Below, one piece after another: positions 19,832 to 29,542 of a DNA stretch of 64,000 bases (positions within the stretch are counted from its first letter, which is position 1; every line of letters begins with the position of its first letter). The notes beneath the pieces are model-generated. The model ran no database searches. It worked only from the letters and a program-made list of their open reading frames with translations, and had not been told where the DNA came from. Source of the stretch: Yersinia enterocolitica (lineage in GTDB: Bacteria; Pseudomonadota; Gammaproteobacteria; Enterobacterales; Enterobacteriaceae); contig NBTC02000002.1 of assembly GCA_002082245.2 (NCBI GenBank), positions 682,001 to 746,000 of the forward strand, written 5' to 3'. The position numbers and the translations under genes were made by a program.

Positions 19832-20721
19832 CAGGGGTTATTCTCCTTTGACTGACTCTGTGCCGGCGGGTCATTCTTGGTGTGACCATAAAATACCGCA
19901 GGACGTTCATCATCGGTAATGACCGTGACGGTGCGTGGGTCATTATCATCGTGCAGTGCCGTACCGGAGAGATTGATATGGCGCAGAACACCACCAAAAG
20001 TCATTTCGAGATTCTTTTGGGTAAAGGTGGTTTCGGTCGGCCCGGCGGCTAGCACGGTTTGGTTAATCAGAATCACGTGGTCACAAAATTCTGGCACGCT
20101 ACCGAGGTTATGCGTGGAAACCAGAATCAGATGGCCTTCATCGCGCAGTGCCCGCAATAAATCAATAATGGCATTTTCTGTTTTGACGTCAACGCCGGTG
20201 AACGGCTCGTCCAATAACAAGACTGAGCCTTGCTGTGCCAACGCGCGTGCCAGAAACACCCGTTTCTTTTGCCCCCCCGATAGCTCACCGATCTGACGTG
20301 ACCGTAATGCCGTCAAGCCGACTCTCTCAATGGCTTTATCGACAATGGTTTTATCTTCCCGGCTCGGGATGCGCAGAAAATTCATTTTGCCATAACGGCC
20401 CATCATGACCACATCTTCCACCAACACTGGGAAATTCCAGTCGACATCTTCGGTCTGCGGCACGTAAGCGATGGTATTTTGTTTTAAGGCATGGCTGATG
20501 GGTTTATGACTCAGCTCTACTTTCCCGACACTGGGTTTAACTAACCCCATAATACTTTTAAACAGTGTCGACTTACCGCTACCATTCACACCGACCAAGG
20601 CGCAAATTGTGCCACCGGTCAGTGAGAAACTGGCGTCATAGATAGCAGTATGCCCGTTGTTATAAGTGACAGTGACATTATCCACTACCAGCTCCGGGCG
20701 GACAAAAACAGCATGGCTCAT
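19831..20721 (-). CDS. yfeB: YfeB, ATPase of the Yfe iron/manganese ABC transporter
   Basis: 296-residue ATPase. Walker A is GVNGSGKST near residues 43-51, the signature [15 protein letters not shown], Walker [13 protein letters not shown], and the switch His in STHNLG. The C-terminal 40 residues are polar (Asp, Asn, Pro, Gln rich) and probably flexible. It overlaps yfeA by 4 bp. Confidence 0.95.
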   Translation of the reverse strand: MSHAVFVRPELVVDNVTVTYNNGHTAIYDASFSLTGGTICALVGVNGSGKSTLFKSIMGLVKPSVGKVELSHKPISHALKQNTIAYVPQTEDVDWNFPVLVEDVVMMGRYGKMNFLRIPSREDKTIVDKAIERVGLTALRSRQIGELSGGQKKRVFLARALAQQGSVLLLDEPFTGVDVKTENAIIDLLRALRDEGHLILVSTHNLGSVPEFCDHVILINQTVLAAGPTETTFTQKNLEMTFGGVLRHINLSGTALHDDNDPRTVTVITDDERPAVFYGHTKNDPPAQSQSKENNP

Positions 20722-21686
20722 TGACCAAATCCTTTCGCGATAGTTTGTACAGTGGCGTTAATCAGATCGATATAAGTGGGGACCGGCCCCTTTTCATTCG
20801 ACAGAGAATCTACATATAACACACCACCATATTGTGCACCGGTTTCTTTGCTAACTTGTTTCGCCGGTTTATCGGAAATAGTACTTTCACTGAATATCAC
20901 CGGGATTTTATTTGCGCGCATGGTATCAATCACGTGGCGCACTTGTTGCGGGGAACCTTGCTCTTCCGCATTAATTGGCCACAAGTAAACTTCTTTAAAA
21001 CCATAATCTTTTGCCAGATAACTGAAGGCACCTTCACTGGTCACCAGCCACCGTTGCTGTGCGGGGATGCGAGATAAACGCTCACGCAACGGGGCATCCA
21101 AGGCGGCAATTTTTTCAGCATAAGCTTTGGCATTACGATTATAGGTTTCAGCATGGGTGGGATCGTGCTCCACCAGTGCTTTACGAATATTCTCAATATA
21201 GATTAAAGCGTTTGATGGTGACATCCAGGCATGTGGATTCGGAATACCTTTATATGGCCCTTCACGGATAGGCAGGGGGGTGATGCCATCTGTAACCACA
21301 GCCGAAGGGACATCTTTAATATTTTCAAAGAAACGCTCAAACCAGCGCTCCAGGTTCATCCCATTCCAGAGAATCAAGTCTGCTGATTGTGCCTTCACGA
21401 TATCTCGTGGCGTGGGCTGATAGTCGTGAATTTCTGCGCCGGGTTTGGTGATTGACTCAACAATGGCAGCATCACCGGCGACATTCTGCGCAATATCTTG
21501 AATAATTGTGAATGTAGTCACAATTTTGAATTTTTTATCAGAGTCGCTGGGTTTATTTTCTGCCAAGGCTGAGTTGCTGATCATCGAGGAGAATGCAACA
21601 AGAGCCAATAGGGTAATGGCAGGTAAAAAACGAGGTGTAATACGGCTAATTGAGTGCAGGTAGGGTATTTTTTGCTTAATAAACAT
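20718..21686 (-). CDS. yfeA: YfeA, periplasmic Fe/Mn/Zn-binding protein
   Basis: Cluster A-I metal-binding protein, 322 residues from the start at 21686. AAAGGGAACATCGCC precedes that ATG; a longer frame to 21755 would run through the Fur box. The signal peptide ends ISNSALA. The metal ligands of the Y. pestis protein are recognisable: His in AEIHDYQPT, His in NPHAWMSP, Glu in VTSEGAFSY and Asp in VLYVDSLS. It delivers iron or manganese to YfeBCD. Iron repression through Fur is expected. Confidence 0.95.
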   Translation of the reverse strand: MFIKQKIPYLHSISRITPRFLPAITLLALVAFSSMISNSALAENKPSDSDKKFKIVTTFTIIQDIAQNVAGDAAIVESITKPGAEIHDYQPTPRDIVKAQSADLILWNGMNLERWFERFFENIKDVPSAVVTDGITPLPIREGPYKGIPNPHAWMSPSNALIYIENIRKALVEHDPTHAETYNRNAKAYAEKIAALDAPLRERLSRIPAQQRWLVTSEGAFSYLAKDYGFKEVYLWPINAEEQGSPQQVRHVIDTMRANKIPVIFSESTISDKPAKQVSKETGAQYGGVLYVDSLSNEKGPVPTYIDLINATVQTIAKGFGQ

Positions 21687-21708
21687 GGCGATGTTCCCTT
21701 TCTTTAAA

Positions 21709-21729
21709 TGAAAATGATTATCAATATCA
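21709..21729 (-). promoter_or_regulatory. Fur box upstream of yfeABCD
   Basis: TGATATTGATAATCATTTTCA on the minus strand matches the Fur consensus (GATAATGATAATCATTATC) closely. It is 22 bp before the yfeA start. Fur control of yfeABCD is established in Y. pestis. Confidence 0.85.
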
Positions 21730-21897
21730 TTAGCGATGAAGTCAAGCCTTGCCATACAATAAACTAAAACTTACCGATAGTTACTGAATATAGCCTGATC
21801 ATTATGTTGATAATGGTCAAGCTAGGCCAAAAAATCTATTTGGACGAGGTGACAACTTGTATATGCTACAAAACGGCTTATCAGCACGGGGAATACT

Positions 21898-22560
21898 GTG
21901 AATCCAAAAGTCGGTTGCCTAATGGCAATTTTATTGCTGGCGGGGTGTGCTAAACAAACTCCGTCACCACAAGCAAATAACGGGTGGCTGAAGAAAGCGC
22001 CACAGGGTGGTTTCCTTAACGCACCGAAAAGCAGCGGCGGTTCAAGTACAGTTGCCTATAGCGATGTAATTAAACAAGCAGCTAGCCATTACGGCGTTGA
22101 TGAAACGTTGATTAAAGCCATTATTCAGGTGGAGTCTGGTTACAATCCTGATGTGGTGAGCACCTCGAATGCTGTGGGTTTGATGCAGATTAAAGCCTCT
22201 ACCGCTGGTCGAGATGCCTACCGGATGAAAGGGCGCGATGGTCAACCGAGTTCAGGTGAATTAAAAGATCCGGTGAAGAATATTGATATTGGCGCGGCGT
22301 ATATCAATATTTTGCAAAACCAGCAGTTAGCGGGGATAAGTGATCCGCAAACATTGCGTTATGCCACCATCGTTTCTTATGCCAATGGTGCGGGGGCGAT
22401 GCTACGGACTTTTTCATCAGATAAACGTCTGGCAGTAAATAAAATAAATAGTCTTAGCCCGAACGAGTTTTATCAGCATATACAAAAGAAACATCCGGCC
22501 GCACAAGCACCACGCTATTTGTGGAAAGTAGATACCGCGTACCGGGCAATGTCAGAGTAA
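21898..22560 (+). CDS. emtA: EmtA/MltE-like membrane-bound lytic transglycosylase
   Basis: Outer-membrane lipoprotein of 220 residues that cleaves peptidoglycan strands internally. The start is GTG at 21898, preceded by GGGGA; an ATG nine codons on is an alternative. The lipobox LLAGC places the lipidated Cys at 17. The SLT domain has the catalytic Glu at about 79 in QVESGYNPD, followed by GLMQIKAST and SYANGAGAMLRTF. It is about 17 residues longer than E. coli EmtA, mostly in a linker rich in Ser, Gly and Gln after the lipid anchor. Confidence 0.9.
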   Translation: MNPKVGCLMAILLLAGCAKQTPSPQANNGWLKKAPQGGFLNAPKSSGGSSTVAYSDVIKQAASHYGVDETLIKAIIQVESGYNPDVVSTSNAVGLMQIKASTAGRDAYRMKGRDGQPSSGELKDPVKNIDIGAAYINILQNQQLAGISDPQTLRYATIVSYANGAGAMLRTFSSDKRLAVNKINSLSPNEFYQHIQKKHPAAQAPRYLWKVDTAYRAMSE

Positions 22561-22565
22561 TATTA

Positions 22566-22631
22566 AAACGCTAACCGATGTAGTCTTATAGGCGCCGTAA
22601 CTGTTATCAGTATAAACATCGGCTAGCGTTT
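22566..22631. terminator. Long inverted repeat between convergent emtA and marC
   Basis: A 16-base arm beginning AAACGCTA pairs with its complement ending TAGCGTTT at 15 of 16 positions, around a 34-base spacer. It occupies nearly all of the space between the two stop codons. It may be a two-way terminator, although the loop is long. Confidence 0.6.
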
Positions 22632-22653
22632 CCCTCTTCAATCTCACTCTTGG

Positions 22654-23337
22654 TTATGCAAGTGCTGGATGGTAGTTGGCAATAATGTCCAGGATGCCGT
22701 TTATAATAAATTGTACGCCCATACACACCAGCAAGAACCCCATCAAGCGTGAAATGGCTTCAATGCCGCTTTTGCCCACCCAGCGCATAATGGCCCCGGA
22801 ACTGAGCAGTGAACCCCATAAAATCAATGAAACACAAAGAAAAATCAGCACTGGGGCAACGGTAACGACCCATGGGCTGAATACAGCATGGCCTTTCATT
22901 GATGCGGCAGAACTGATTATCATGGCAATAGTACCTGGCCCAGCGGTACTTGGCATCGCCAGTGGCACAAAGGCGATATTAATAGATTTTCGCTTCTTTA
23001 AATCCTGCGATTTTGCTTCTAATTGCGTATCTTCAGCTGATTGCTGCGGAAAAAGCATACGAAAACCAATAAACGCCACAATTAGCCCACCGGCAATACG
23101 CAAACCGGGAATAGAAATACCGAAGGTATTCATCACAACCTGGCCGGCATAATAAGCGATGGTCATAATAAAGAAGACATAGATTGATGCCATCTTCGAT
23201 TGCTGATTGCGCTCCTCGCTGGTCATGTTGCCAGATAACCCAAGTAATAGGGCTACCGTTGTCAACGGGTTTGCCAGTGGCAGCAGTAATACCAAGCCTA
23301 AACCAATGGCTTTACATAATTCGAAAATATCTTGCAT
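22654..23337 (-). CDS. marC: MarC family inner-membrane protein
   Basis: 227-residue membrane protein with six predicted segments. [15 protein letters not shown] near the N-terminus, [20 protein letters not shown] and the C-terminal [20 protein letters not shown] are nearly identical to E. coli MarC. GGAGT precedes the ATG at 23337; an upstream extension to 23433 has no support. The function is unknown, and the early link to multiple antibiotic resistance was not upheld. Confidence 0.92.
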   Translation of the reverse strand: MQDIFELCKAIGLGLVLLLPLANPLTTVALLLGLSGNMTSEERNQQSKMASIYVFFIMTIAYYAGQVVMNTFGISIPGLRIAGGLIVAFIGFRMLFPQQSAEDTQLEAKSQDLKKRKSINIAFVPLAMPSTAGPGTIAMIISSAASMKGHAVFSPWVVTVAPVLIFLCVSLILWGSLLSSGAIMRWVGKSGIEAISRLMGFLLVCMGVQFIINGILDIIANYHPALA

Positions 23338-23564
23338 CAGTCTTACTCCGAAAATAACATCAAACGCCCCGATGAAAGTAAAGCATATCAGGCAATTAGT
23401 CGTACATTGGGTAAATATATTGCAACAGTGCATTATTCCCTACTTTGCCACTCTACGCGATACGTCAGGCAAAAGGCTATCGGGGATTAACTTGTGGCTG
23501 ATGAATCACTGGTAAGTGAGCGGGTTGAGTGAATAAATGCTGCCAACGCTACGGTAACTTATAT

Positions 23565-23578
23565 GTGATATAGATCAA
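23565..23578 (+). promoter_or_regulatory. FNR/CRP-like site upstream of a two-gene unit
   Basis: GTGAT-ATAG-ATCAA differs from the FNR consensus TTGAT-N4-ATCAA at one base. The wider TGTGATATAGATCAAA also fits a CRP site in one half. It lies about 50 bp before the next gene on the plus strand. Confidence 0.55.
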
Positions 23579-23626
23579 ATCTCTGGCGAGCAACAGTTGG
23601 TTCAATAGGGTAGATCCAGAATAATC

Positions 23627-23911
23627 ATGTCAGCATTAATTTCTGCAAGGAATACGGTTTTGTGCATTTGTGATATCAGCGTTGAAGACGAATATACTCG
23701 TCAGCCACTATCGGCTTCTGCTGCATGGGTGTTAGATACGCAGGCCGCGCGTGCGCGTGGTCGGTTACGTTTTTTAAAACCTAAGCGTGAAGCCCGGCCG
23801 CGTTGGCGTTTAGCCCCCCTGAAAGATACTTACGAAATTCGTTTTTATCCTAACCGTATGCCAGAACTCTGGTTCTTCAGTGCGGAGAATGCGGCCAGAA
23901 AACGGCTCTAA
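23627..23911 (+). CDS. Small basic protein of unknown function
   Basis: 94 residues, not recognised. It has a short hydrophobic or cysteine-containing start (TVLCICDISV), then a strongly basic middle (ARARGRLRFLKPKREARPRWR) and ends in AENAARKRL. There is no signal peptide and no clear ribosome site before the ATG, so the start is uncertain. The 24-bp gap to the next gene suggests a small operon. The FNR-like site upstream hints at oxygen control. It could be nucleic-acid binding on charge alone. Confidence 0.55.
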   Translation: MSALISARNTVLCICDISVEDEYTRQPLSASAAWVLDTQAARARGRLRFLKPKREARPRWRLAPLKDTYEIRFYPNRMPELWFFSAENAARKRL

Positions 23912-23935
23912 TAGTTAAATGTGGAGTAAGCTGAT

Positions 23936-24178
23936 ATGGCCTTTAACGCCGATGAACGCAATGCGCTGTTAGCCGTCAAAGGGGTCGGGCCAACGGTAGT
24001 CACCCGCCTGGAACAACTCGGTTTTACCTCCCTTGCGCAACTCAGTCAGGCGGATATGGGTGAAATTGTCACCAGTGCGGCGGCCATGGTGGGTTCTACT
24101 TGTTGGAAGAATAGCCCGCAAGCGCGCTCAGCGATTCAAGCTGCCATAGAGTTGGCTAAAACGCACACATCTGAGTGA
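23936..24178 (+). CDS. Helix-hairpin-helix protein (Cdd1-like)
   Basis: 80-residue cytoplasmic protein. LLAVKGVGPTVVTRLEQLGFTSLAQLSQ forms a helix-hairpin-helix with the GVGP turn at about residues 16-19, typical of non-specific DNA binding. The rest resembles the small Cdd1/pathogenicity-locus helix-hairpin-helix family. GGAG lies nine bases before the ATG. Its role is unknown. Confidence 0.75.
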   Translation: MAFNADERNALLAVKGVGPTVVTRLEQLGFTSLAQLSQADMGEIVTSAAAMVGSTCWKNSPQARSAIQAAIELAKTHTSE

Positions 24179-24247
24179 GCCCGTTGCAGCCACCTCCCGT
24201 CTGGGCCTCTCTTCATGAGGTCAACTATCTGCATTCACTCACAGCGC

Positions 24248-24427
24248 TTATTGCTTCTGCTGGGGCTTCTCTGAATATGGCAGCAGTAAGTCATCCAGTA
24301 TTTGCATTCTTTCTGCTACCGGAAGATATAACCAACGCGTAAACCAAGGTGTTTTGGCGGTGCATTGCTGGTGTGTTTGTTGGAAGTAGCGTTCGAGATC
24401 CGACAGATCGTCTGTAATCTTTTGCAT
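24248..24427 (-). CDS. Small hypothetical protein
   Basis: 59 residues, not recognised. A ribosome site GAGGGGAGAAATATA directly before the ATG at 24427 supports it. The frame continues to 24838 but that part is Cys- and His-rich noise crossing a terminator. The protein is soluble, with LERYFQQTHQQC and a second helix WLYLPVAERMQILDDLLLP, and ends in a Gln/Lys tail. It is convergent with the helix-hairpin-helix gene. Confidence 0.6.
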   Translation of the reverse strand: MQKITDDLSDLERYFQQTHQQCTAKTPWFTRWLYLPVAERMQILDDLLLPYSEKPQQKQ

Positions 24428-24608
24428 TATATTTCTCCCCTCGTTGACCGGTGAACAAATCATAGGCAACAAAATACGGAAGAAAAACGGATGGAAAGTA
24501 TTATTTTGTTCCGTATTTATCATTGTCAGGGCAAAAGCTAAATAGTGAGAGATGCACGGTAGGGGGGCGGTTGCGCGTTTTTGGCGCGAGAAATGGTGGA
24601 TAGCGACC

Positions 24609-24733
24609 AAATAAAACGCCCCGATTGCATGAACAATCGGGGCGGCGTTCCAGTAACCATTGCTACACGGAAACGGAAATTTATTATGAGCACATCCTGT
24701 AGAAATAGCAATACACCCAGCGCTACTCAAAAG
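24609..24733 (-). ncRNA. Candidate small RNA (or long 3' UTR) ending at a strong terminator
   Basis: On the minus strand a -10-like TATGAT at 24740-24745 is followed about 100 bases later by an 11-bp stem CGCCCCGATTG / CAATCGGGGCG with a six-base loop and then TTTTATTT. No coding frame with a ribosome site lies between. A good -35 at 17 bp is not seen. The alternative is that this is simply the 3' end of the sgbU transcript. Confidence 0.4.
24611..24644 (-). terminator. Strong Rho-independent terminator
   Basis: 11-bp GC-rich stem (24617-24627 with 24634-24644), six-base loop, then TTTTATTT on the minus strand. It lies 219 bp past the sgbU stop. The remainder of 24428-24862 contains no supported gene. 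Confidence 0.85.
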
Positions 24734-24862
24734 CAATAGATCATAATGTAAATCATTGTTGGTGGTGATAAACACCTTTACACAACCAATGTCAGCCGTC
24801 TCTGTAGGTTTTTTGTTCCCAATTCGTTTCTTTGCCAATACCGTAATGCAGCCAACGTTAAA

Positions 24863-25723
24863 TTAGGGGGTGAGTCCCCCTTGTTGCATTCGTTGTTCAA
24901 TCCAGCGGCGAGCCTGAACAATTTCCGCCACCGGTTCCTCTGCTTTCTCCGTCCACATTTCAATCAGGAATGCGCCGCGATAATTGAGTTGATTAAGTGT
25001 CTTAAAAACATTGACGAAATCCACGCATCCTTCACCAAAAGGCACATCACGAAATTGCCCTGGTGACTGGTCAGTGACTGGATAAGTATCTTTCAGATGA
25101 ATGGCTGCAATACGGTCAATTCCTATCGATAACTCATTACTGACATCATTACCCCAGGCACTCAGGTTGCCGACATCAGGATAAACCGTGAACCACGGTG
25201 AAGCGAGGCAGTTATCCCAGACCTTCCATTTACTGATCGAATTGATAAACGGCGTGTCCATTATTTCGACCGCCAACATAACCTGCGCGGCGGCTGCCTG
25301 TTGTACTGCCCATTGCAGCCCTTCGGTAAAGCGCTTTAGAGTGCCAGCATCCTGCTCTTCGTAATAGACATCATAGCCCGCCAACTGAATGGTGCGGATA
25401 CCCACGTCTTTCGCCAATTGAATCGCTTGTTGCATCAAAAGGTAGGCCTGCTTTCTCAACTCGTCATCATGGCTGCCAAAAGGGAAGCGGCGATGAGCCG
25501 ACAAGCACATGGAAGGGATTGCAATCCCGGTTTCTAACATGGCATCAACCAGAGATAAACGCTGTGCTTTGCTCCAACTGAGCCGCGCTAACCTTTCATC
25601 TGTTTCATCGATAGACATTTCAACAAAATCAAAACCACATGCTTTGGCTAAGGCTAAACGCTCAGGCCAGCTCAAGTGTTTAGGCAATGCTTTTTCATAA
25701 ATACCTAATGGATGTTGGCGCAT
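24863..25723 (-). CDS. sgbU: L-ribulose/L-xylulose-5-phosphate 3-epimerase (SgbU/UlaE family)
   Basis: 286 residues, the length of E. coli SgbU, and very similar to it. It is a TIM-barrel xylose-isomerase-like epimerase that converts L-xylulose-5-P to L-ribulose-5-P. Metal ligands are visible as Glu in AVEIMDTPF, Asp and His in IHLKDTYPV, and Glu in [15 protein letters not shown] lies before the ATG at 25723. One base separates it from the sgbH stop. It is the last gene of the yiaK-lyxK-sgbH-sgbU unit. Confidence 0.93.
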   Translation of the reverse strand: MRQHPLGIYEKALPKHLSWPERLALAKACGFDFVEMSIDETDERLARLSWSKAQRLSLVDAMLETGIAIPSMCLSAHRRFPFGSHDDELRKQAYLLMQQAIQLAKDVGIRTIQLAGYDVYYEEQDAGTLKRFTEGLQWAVQQAAAAQVMLAVEIMDTPFINSISKWKVWDNCLASPWFTVYPDVGNLSAWGNDVSNELSIGIDRIAAIHLKDTYPVTDQSPGQFRDVPFGEGCVDFVNVFKTLNQLNYRGAFLIEMWTEKAEEPVAEIVQARRWIEQRMQQGGLTP

Positions 25724-25724
25724 A

Positions 25725-26390
25725 TTATTTCCCCCAAATAGCGTCAATGGCATGGTGGAACGCGGTGGCGGTGGCTACGGGATGTTCGGCTTCAGACAGT
25801 GCACGGCCGACAATAAAGGCACGTACCGCAATGGTGTGGAAGAGGGGTAAATCAGCAGGAGTGATACCGCCGGTAACCGACAGTTCGATTCCTAAGTCGG
25901 ACAGTGTCTGCATCCTCTCTAGATCAGCCTGACTCCAGCTTTGTCCGCTGGCTTGAGCATCGCGGCCACGATGATAAATGGCTTGAGTTAACCCTAAGTC
26001 ACGCCAGTTTTTAGCGTCATTTAGCGTCCAGTGGCCAAACAGTTCTATCTGGATATCGCCATCATGTTGCTTTGCCACCTCCAATGCGGCTGCCATGGTG
26101 GCGAGAGGGGCTGCGCAAATCACCGTCATCCAGTTTGCGCCGGCAGAAAATGCTTGCTGCGCCAGTGTGGCGCCCGCGTCAGCCACTTTAAGATCAGCGA
26201 CCAGCGTATGTTGTGGATACCGTTGACGTAGAGTTTTGACCGCCTGAATACCTTCACTGATACACAGGATGGTACCGGCCTCGATGATATCGACATGGCG
26301 GTGCAGCAACGCGGTGGTCGCCAGTGCGGCATCAAGCCGGGTATTGTCCAGTGCGAGTTGTAATTGCGGCCTGAGGTGCTGAGTTGTCAT
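25725..26390 (-). CDS. sgbH: 3-keto-L-gulonate-6-phosphate decarboxylase
   Basis: 221-residue orotidine-decarboxylase-suprafamily barrel that yields L-xylulose-5-P. The conserved DLKVADAG motif (near residues 65-72) carries the catalytic Asp/Lys pair and Mg ligands. GGITPADLP and [11 protein letters not shown] form the phosphate site. It abuts sgbU by one base and follows lyxK by 55 bp. Confidence 0.93.
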   Translation of the reverse strand: MTTQHLRPQLQLALDNTRLDAALATTALLHRHVDIIEAGTILCISEGIQAVKTLRQRYPQHTLVADLKVADAGATLAQQAFSAGANWMTVICAAPLATMAAALEVAKQHDGDIQIELFGHWTLNDAKNWRDLGLTQAIYHRGRDAQASGQSWSQADLERMQTLSDLGIELSVTGGITPADLPLFHTIAVRAFIVGRALSEAEHPVATATAFHHAIDAIWGK

Positions 26391-26445
26391 AGTATCAATG
26401 TCCTAAATAGAGTCGGTGCCGCAACCTTGCCTGAGCAATAGAAGC

Positions 26446-27930
26446 TCATTGCAAAGTGCCAAGAGCAGCAACCAGTGCCTGATAGCGGAGATATTTCTCC
26501 TGATATGCTTGTCGGGCGTGCTGATCGGGTTGCAGAGTGTGCAGTAGCGGGGTTAAGGCCTGCTGAGCATCACTGAAATCGACAAAGCGCCCCGTGCCAA
26601 CCATTGCCGCCAGTGATGCGCCCAGGCAACCCGTCTCCTCAACTTGCGGCAGCTCTACCGGTAACCCGCTGATGTCGGCAAACATCTGCATCCATTGCAG
26701 TGATTGAGCCGGTCCGCCGGTAATCCGTAGTGCGCTGACGGCCGAAAAGCGTTTCAGCATTCGGTTGAGGTGGGTCATATGGCTGAATACCACCCCTTCG
26801 TAGATGGCTTGCACCAGATGTTGGCGCTGGTGGAAAGATTGCATGCCATAAAATCCGGCACACATTCCTAATCCAGCGTTGGAGCCATATAAAAACGGCA
26901 CAAACAGTAGCTGGCTACCTGCTTTGGGTAACTGTGCTACCCATTGATTAAGCTGTTGGTAGTCTGTTTTCCCGCCCTCAGCACCAAACCATTGGTGGGT
27001 AAACCATTCCAGATTGGCCGCAGAGGTCGGGCTGGCTTCATGCACGATGTATTTACCTGCTTCGGCATAACGGCCATAAACAAAGGGATATTCAACATCA
27101 GCTTTAAGCTGGTCGGTGATTCCCGAGGTCACCGACCAGGTCCCCATCACTGCATTTAATCGGCTTTCATCCTTCAGGCCAGCACAGAGGGCGGTAGAGA
27201 CCACATCAAACAAACCGCCGACAACGGGGAGGCCAACCGGCAGACCGGTGGCATTGGCGGCAGCCTGAGTGATGGTGCCGACAATTTGTGCCGAACCCAC
27301 AATCGGTGGCAGGGCTGCCATAACTTCAGGGATACCTAACAGTTGTGCCAGTGCGGGTTGATAGCCACCTTCGGCCATCGGATAGAGATTAGATTCTGAG
27401 ATATTGGTCTCTTCGCAACCTAATTGGTCGGTCAGGCAGTAACGCAAATAGTCGTGGGCCATCAGAATGCTGCCAATCTGCTCATAACGGCTGGGTTGAT
27501 GTTCTTTCAACCAGCGCAGCAAGGATACCGGGTGCCCGGTCCACAATGTTTGGCGGGTGATTGGATAGAGCATTTGTGGGATGCCATCTCGTTGCCACTG
27601 TTTAACCAATGACAGCGCCCGTTGGTCAGAGGATAATATGGCATTGCCTAATGGCTCACCTTTTTTATCAAGTAAAAACAGTCCCTTACCTTGAGCAGAA
27701 ATGCCCACGCCCTGAATACTGCTGGGGGGAATCGTGTGGCGGGCTAACAGTTGGCGAATCACCGCACTCATTGCCTGCCATAGCACAGTCATATCGCGCT
27801 CAGCCCATCCCGGCTGGGGGCTGATAATGGCTAAATTTTGCCGCGCGATCCCGCATTCGTTACCGTCTCGGTCATACAGACCCGCTTTAATAAAGGTGCC
27901 GCCACAATCGATACCCAACCAATATTCCAT
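26446..27930 (-). CDS. lyxK: FGGY sugar kinase, L-xylulose/3-keto-L-gulonate kinase
   Basis: 494-residue FGGY kinase that by context phosphorylates 3-keto-L-gulonate. N-terminal LGIDCGGTFIKAGLYD is the first phosphate loop, GVGISAQGKGLFLLD follows, and ITGGPAQSLQWMQMFAD is the C-terminal FGGY signature. GGAGGCTGA lies upstream of the ATG. It is similar in length and sequence to E. coli LyxK. Confidence 0.9.
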   Translation of the reverse strand: MEYWLGIDCGGTFIKAGLYDRDGNECGIARQNLAIISPQPGWAERDMTVLWQAMSAVIRQLLARHTIPPSSIQGVGISAQGKGLFLLDKKGEPLGNAILSSDQRALSLVKQWQRDGIPQMLYPITRQTLWTGHPVSLLRWLKEHQPSRYEQIGSILMAHDYLRYCLTDQLGCEETNISESNLYPMAEGGYQPALAQLLGIPEVMAALPPIVGSAQIVGTITQAAANATGLPVGLPVVGGLFDVVSTALCAGLKDESRLNAVMGTWSVTSGITDQLKADVEYPFVYGRYAEAGKYIVHEASPTSAANLEWFTHQWFGAEGGKTDYQQLNQWVAQLPKAGSQLLFVPFLYGSNAGLGMCAGFYGMQSFHQRQHLVQAIYEGVVFSHMTHLNRMLKRFSAVSALRITGGPAQSLQWMQMFADISGLPVELPQVEETGCLGASLAAMVGTGRFVDFSDAQQALTPLLHTLQPDQHARQAYQEKYLRYQALVAALGTLQ

Positions 27931-28217
27931 TTCAGCCTCCGGTCAGCTTTTTTGTCTATTTTGGGCAGCAACAGTGCCAATAAGGAGGCGACAGCTAGTA
28001 ATATAAATATCAAGTATATTTATATAAAAAGACGCCTTTCCTATTTATTATTAATGTTTAAATTTAAAGATGATTAATTTTTCATCCGAGATTATTCCGC
28101 TGGATATTTATTTAAACTCTCGAGGTTAATCCATTGGCTAAATATTTTAAGGACTCACTGCTCTTAATTCTCCTTCAAGATAAAAATAAGTATCCTGCTG
28201 AATTTTATTGATTTTAA
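27931..28217. other. AT-rich gap inside the yia-like cluster
   Basis: 287 bp between yiaK and lyxK with no supported gene, no strong hairpin and many short A/T runs. In E. coli and Klebsiella this position carries yiaL and transporter genes, which are missing here. Confidence 0.5.
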
Positions 28218-29216
28218 TTACATTTCTAAGATTTTTTTCCAAACCTGGTCATTAATGGGAATACCATCGCGCTGATTTTCCGCTTTAACGCGTGGGAATT
28301 TATGCCCTGGTAGACGAATAGCGACATCAGGGTTATCGCGCTCAGCTTGAGTGACATAATCACAAATGCGTTTTAATTTTTCATCGCGAGTTTTGCCATC
28401 AATCAGACGGTCGATTTCAATGGCAATAAACACTTGTGAGATACAGAATTCATCTGATTTGTCTTGCGTGACTTCGGCAACGGATAAACCGCCAGAGAGC
28501 AGGGTGGCAATCATATCCAGCACAATGGATAAACCAGAACCTTTCCAATAACCCATTGGCAGGATGCGCCGGTTTTTCTCAACAATGGCCGGATCCCGCG
28601 TGAGATTGCCGTCATTATCGAAACCACCATCCACGGGCAATGTATTGCCCGCCAATCGGTTAACTTCCAGCATGCCATAAGAGAACATCGACATAGACAT
28701 ATCGACCATAGTGATGGTTTCACCGGGAACGGCAATGATCAGAGGATTGGTGCCGATACGGCACTCTTTGGCTCCCCACGGCGGCATTACAGCAATTGAG
28801 TTTGTCCAGCAGATGCCAATATAACCTTGTTCTGCCGCTTGCCAGCCGTAGGCACCACCGCGCATCCAATGGTTAGCATTGCGCAAGGCAACCACCCCAA
28901 TACCATGCTGATCCGCTAATACCATGGCACGATCCATCATTTGTTTGGCGGTTAAATTGCCAATAGCCTGATGAGCATCCCATTGCTCGATAGCCCCGAG
29001 TGCTAATGCCTTCGTTGGAATAGCATCAGGCACGATATCACCGGCTTCCAATTGTTGAATAAAACGTGGGAATCGATTTACGCCGTGGGAATAAACACCG
29101 TATTCAGTGGATTGCGCAAACATCTCGGCACAAGCATCAGCGGTAACTTCACTCACTTTTCGCGCCAATAGTACCCGTTTAAACTCTGCCTTTAACTGCT
29201 GGTAACTGACTCTCAT
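28218..29216 (-). CDS. yiaK: 2,3-diketo-L-gulonate reductase
   Basis: 332-residue NAD(P)H-dependent reductase of the malate/L-lactate dehydrogenase-2 family (DlgD). It reduces 2,3-diketo-L-gulonate to 3-keto-L-gulonate. His44 in YSHGVNR is the catalytic His known from E. coli YiaK, and [10 protein letters not shown] and GYWKGSGLS are the cofactor and substrate loops. A 29-bp palindromic operator lies 55 bp upstream. It is the first gene of the catabolic unit. Confidence 0.93.
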   Translation of the reverse strand: MRVSYQQLKAEFKRVLLARKVSEVTADACAEMFAQSTEYGVYSHGVNRFPRFIQQLEAGDIVPDAIPTKALALGAIEQWDAHQAIGNLTAKQMMDRAMVLADQHGIGVVALRNANHWMRGGAYGWQAAEQGYIGICWTNSIAVMPPWGAKECRIGTNPLIIAVPGETITMVDMSMSMFSYGMLEVNRLAGNTLPVDGGFDNDGNLTRDPAIVEKNRRILPMGYWKGSGLSIVLDMIATLLSGGLSVAEVTQDKSDEFCISQVFIAIEIDRLIDGKTRDEKLKRICDYVTQAERDNPDVAIRLPGHKFPRVKAENQRDGIPINDQVWKKILEM

Positions 29217-29270
29217 TGCGCGCTCCCCTGAATAATTTAAAAATTGAAGTGTATTTTTTTGATGCGCTAA

Positions 29271-29299
29271 ATTTCAATATACGAAATCACATTTCAAAT
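29271..29299 (-). promoter_or_regulatory. Putative IclR-type (YiaJ-like) operator before yiaK
   Basis: Contains the palindrome GAAAT-CAC-ATTTC at 29283-29295 and, overlapping it, TTTC-N7-GAAA. It matches the 29-bp element at 34362-34390 at 25 positions, and the two precede the two transcription units of the cluster. An inverted repeat of nine bases (ATGCCGGAT / ATCCGGCAT, 29495-29514) also lies in the 29217-29542 gap, after the lactonase gene. Confidence 0.65.
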
Positions 29300-29542
29300 T
29301 AATGCTATACCTCCACAGAAGTGAAGTCAAAGCAGCGCCGTAGTTAAATGTTTTTTAAAAACAATCAGTTATATTGTTTTTAGTCAAAATGTGATCACCA
29401 CCTCGTTTTGTTGATTATTTAGGCAGTGTGGCGCACAGACACGACGTGGTCGTACGCAGGATAATCCTGTTTTATTATGGGGTTACGAGGGTTAATGCCG
29501 GATGAATCCGGCATGGATAGGGGGCTGGGTTATGGGTTTTTC

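Noticed and set aside
24428..24838. Upstream part of a 196-codon minus-strand frame
   Set aside because: It crosses a strong terminator, has random-looking composition and no ribosome site; only the last 59 codons have one.
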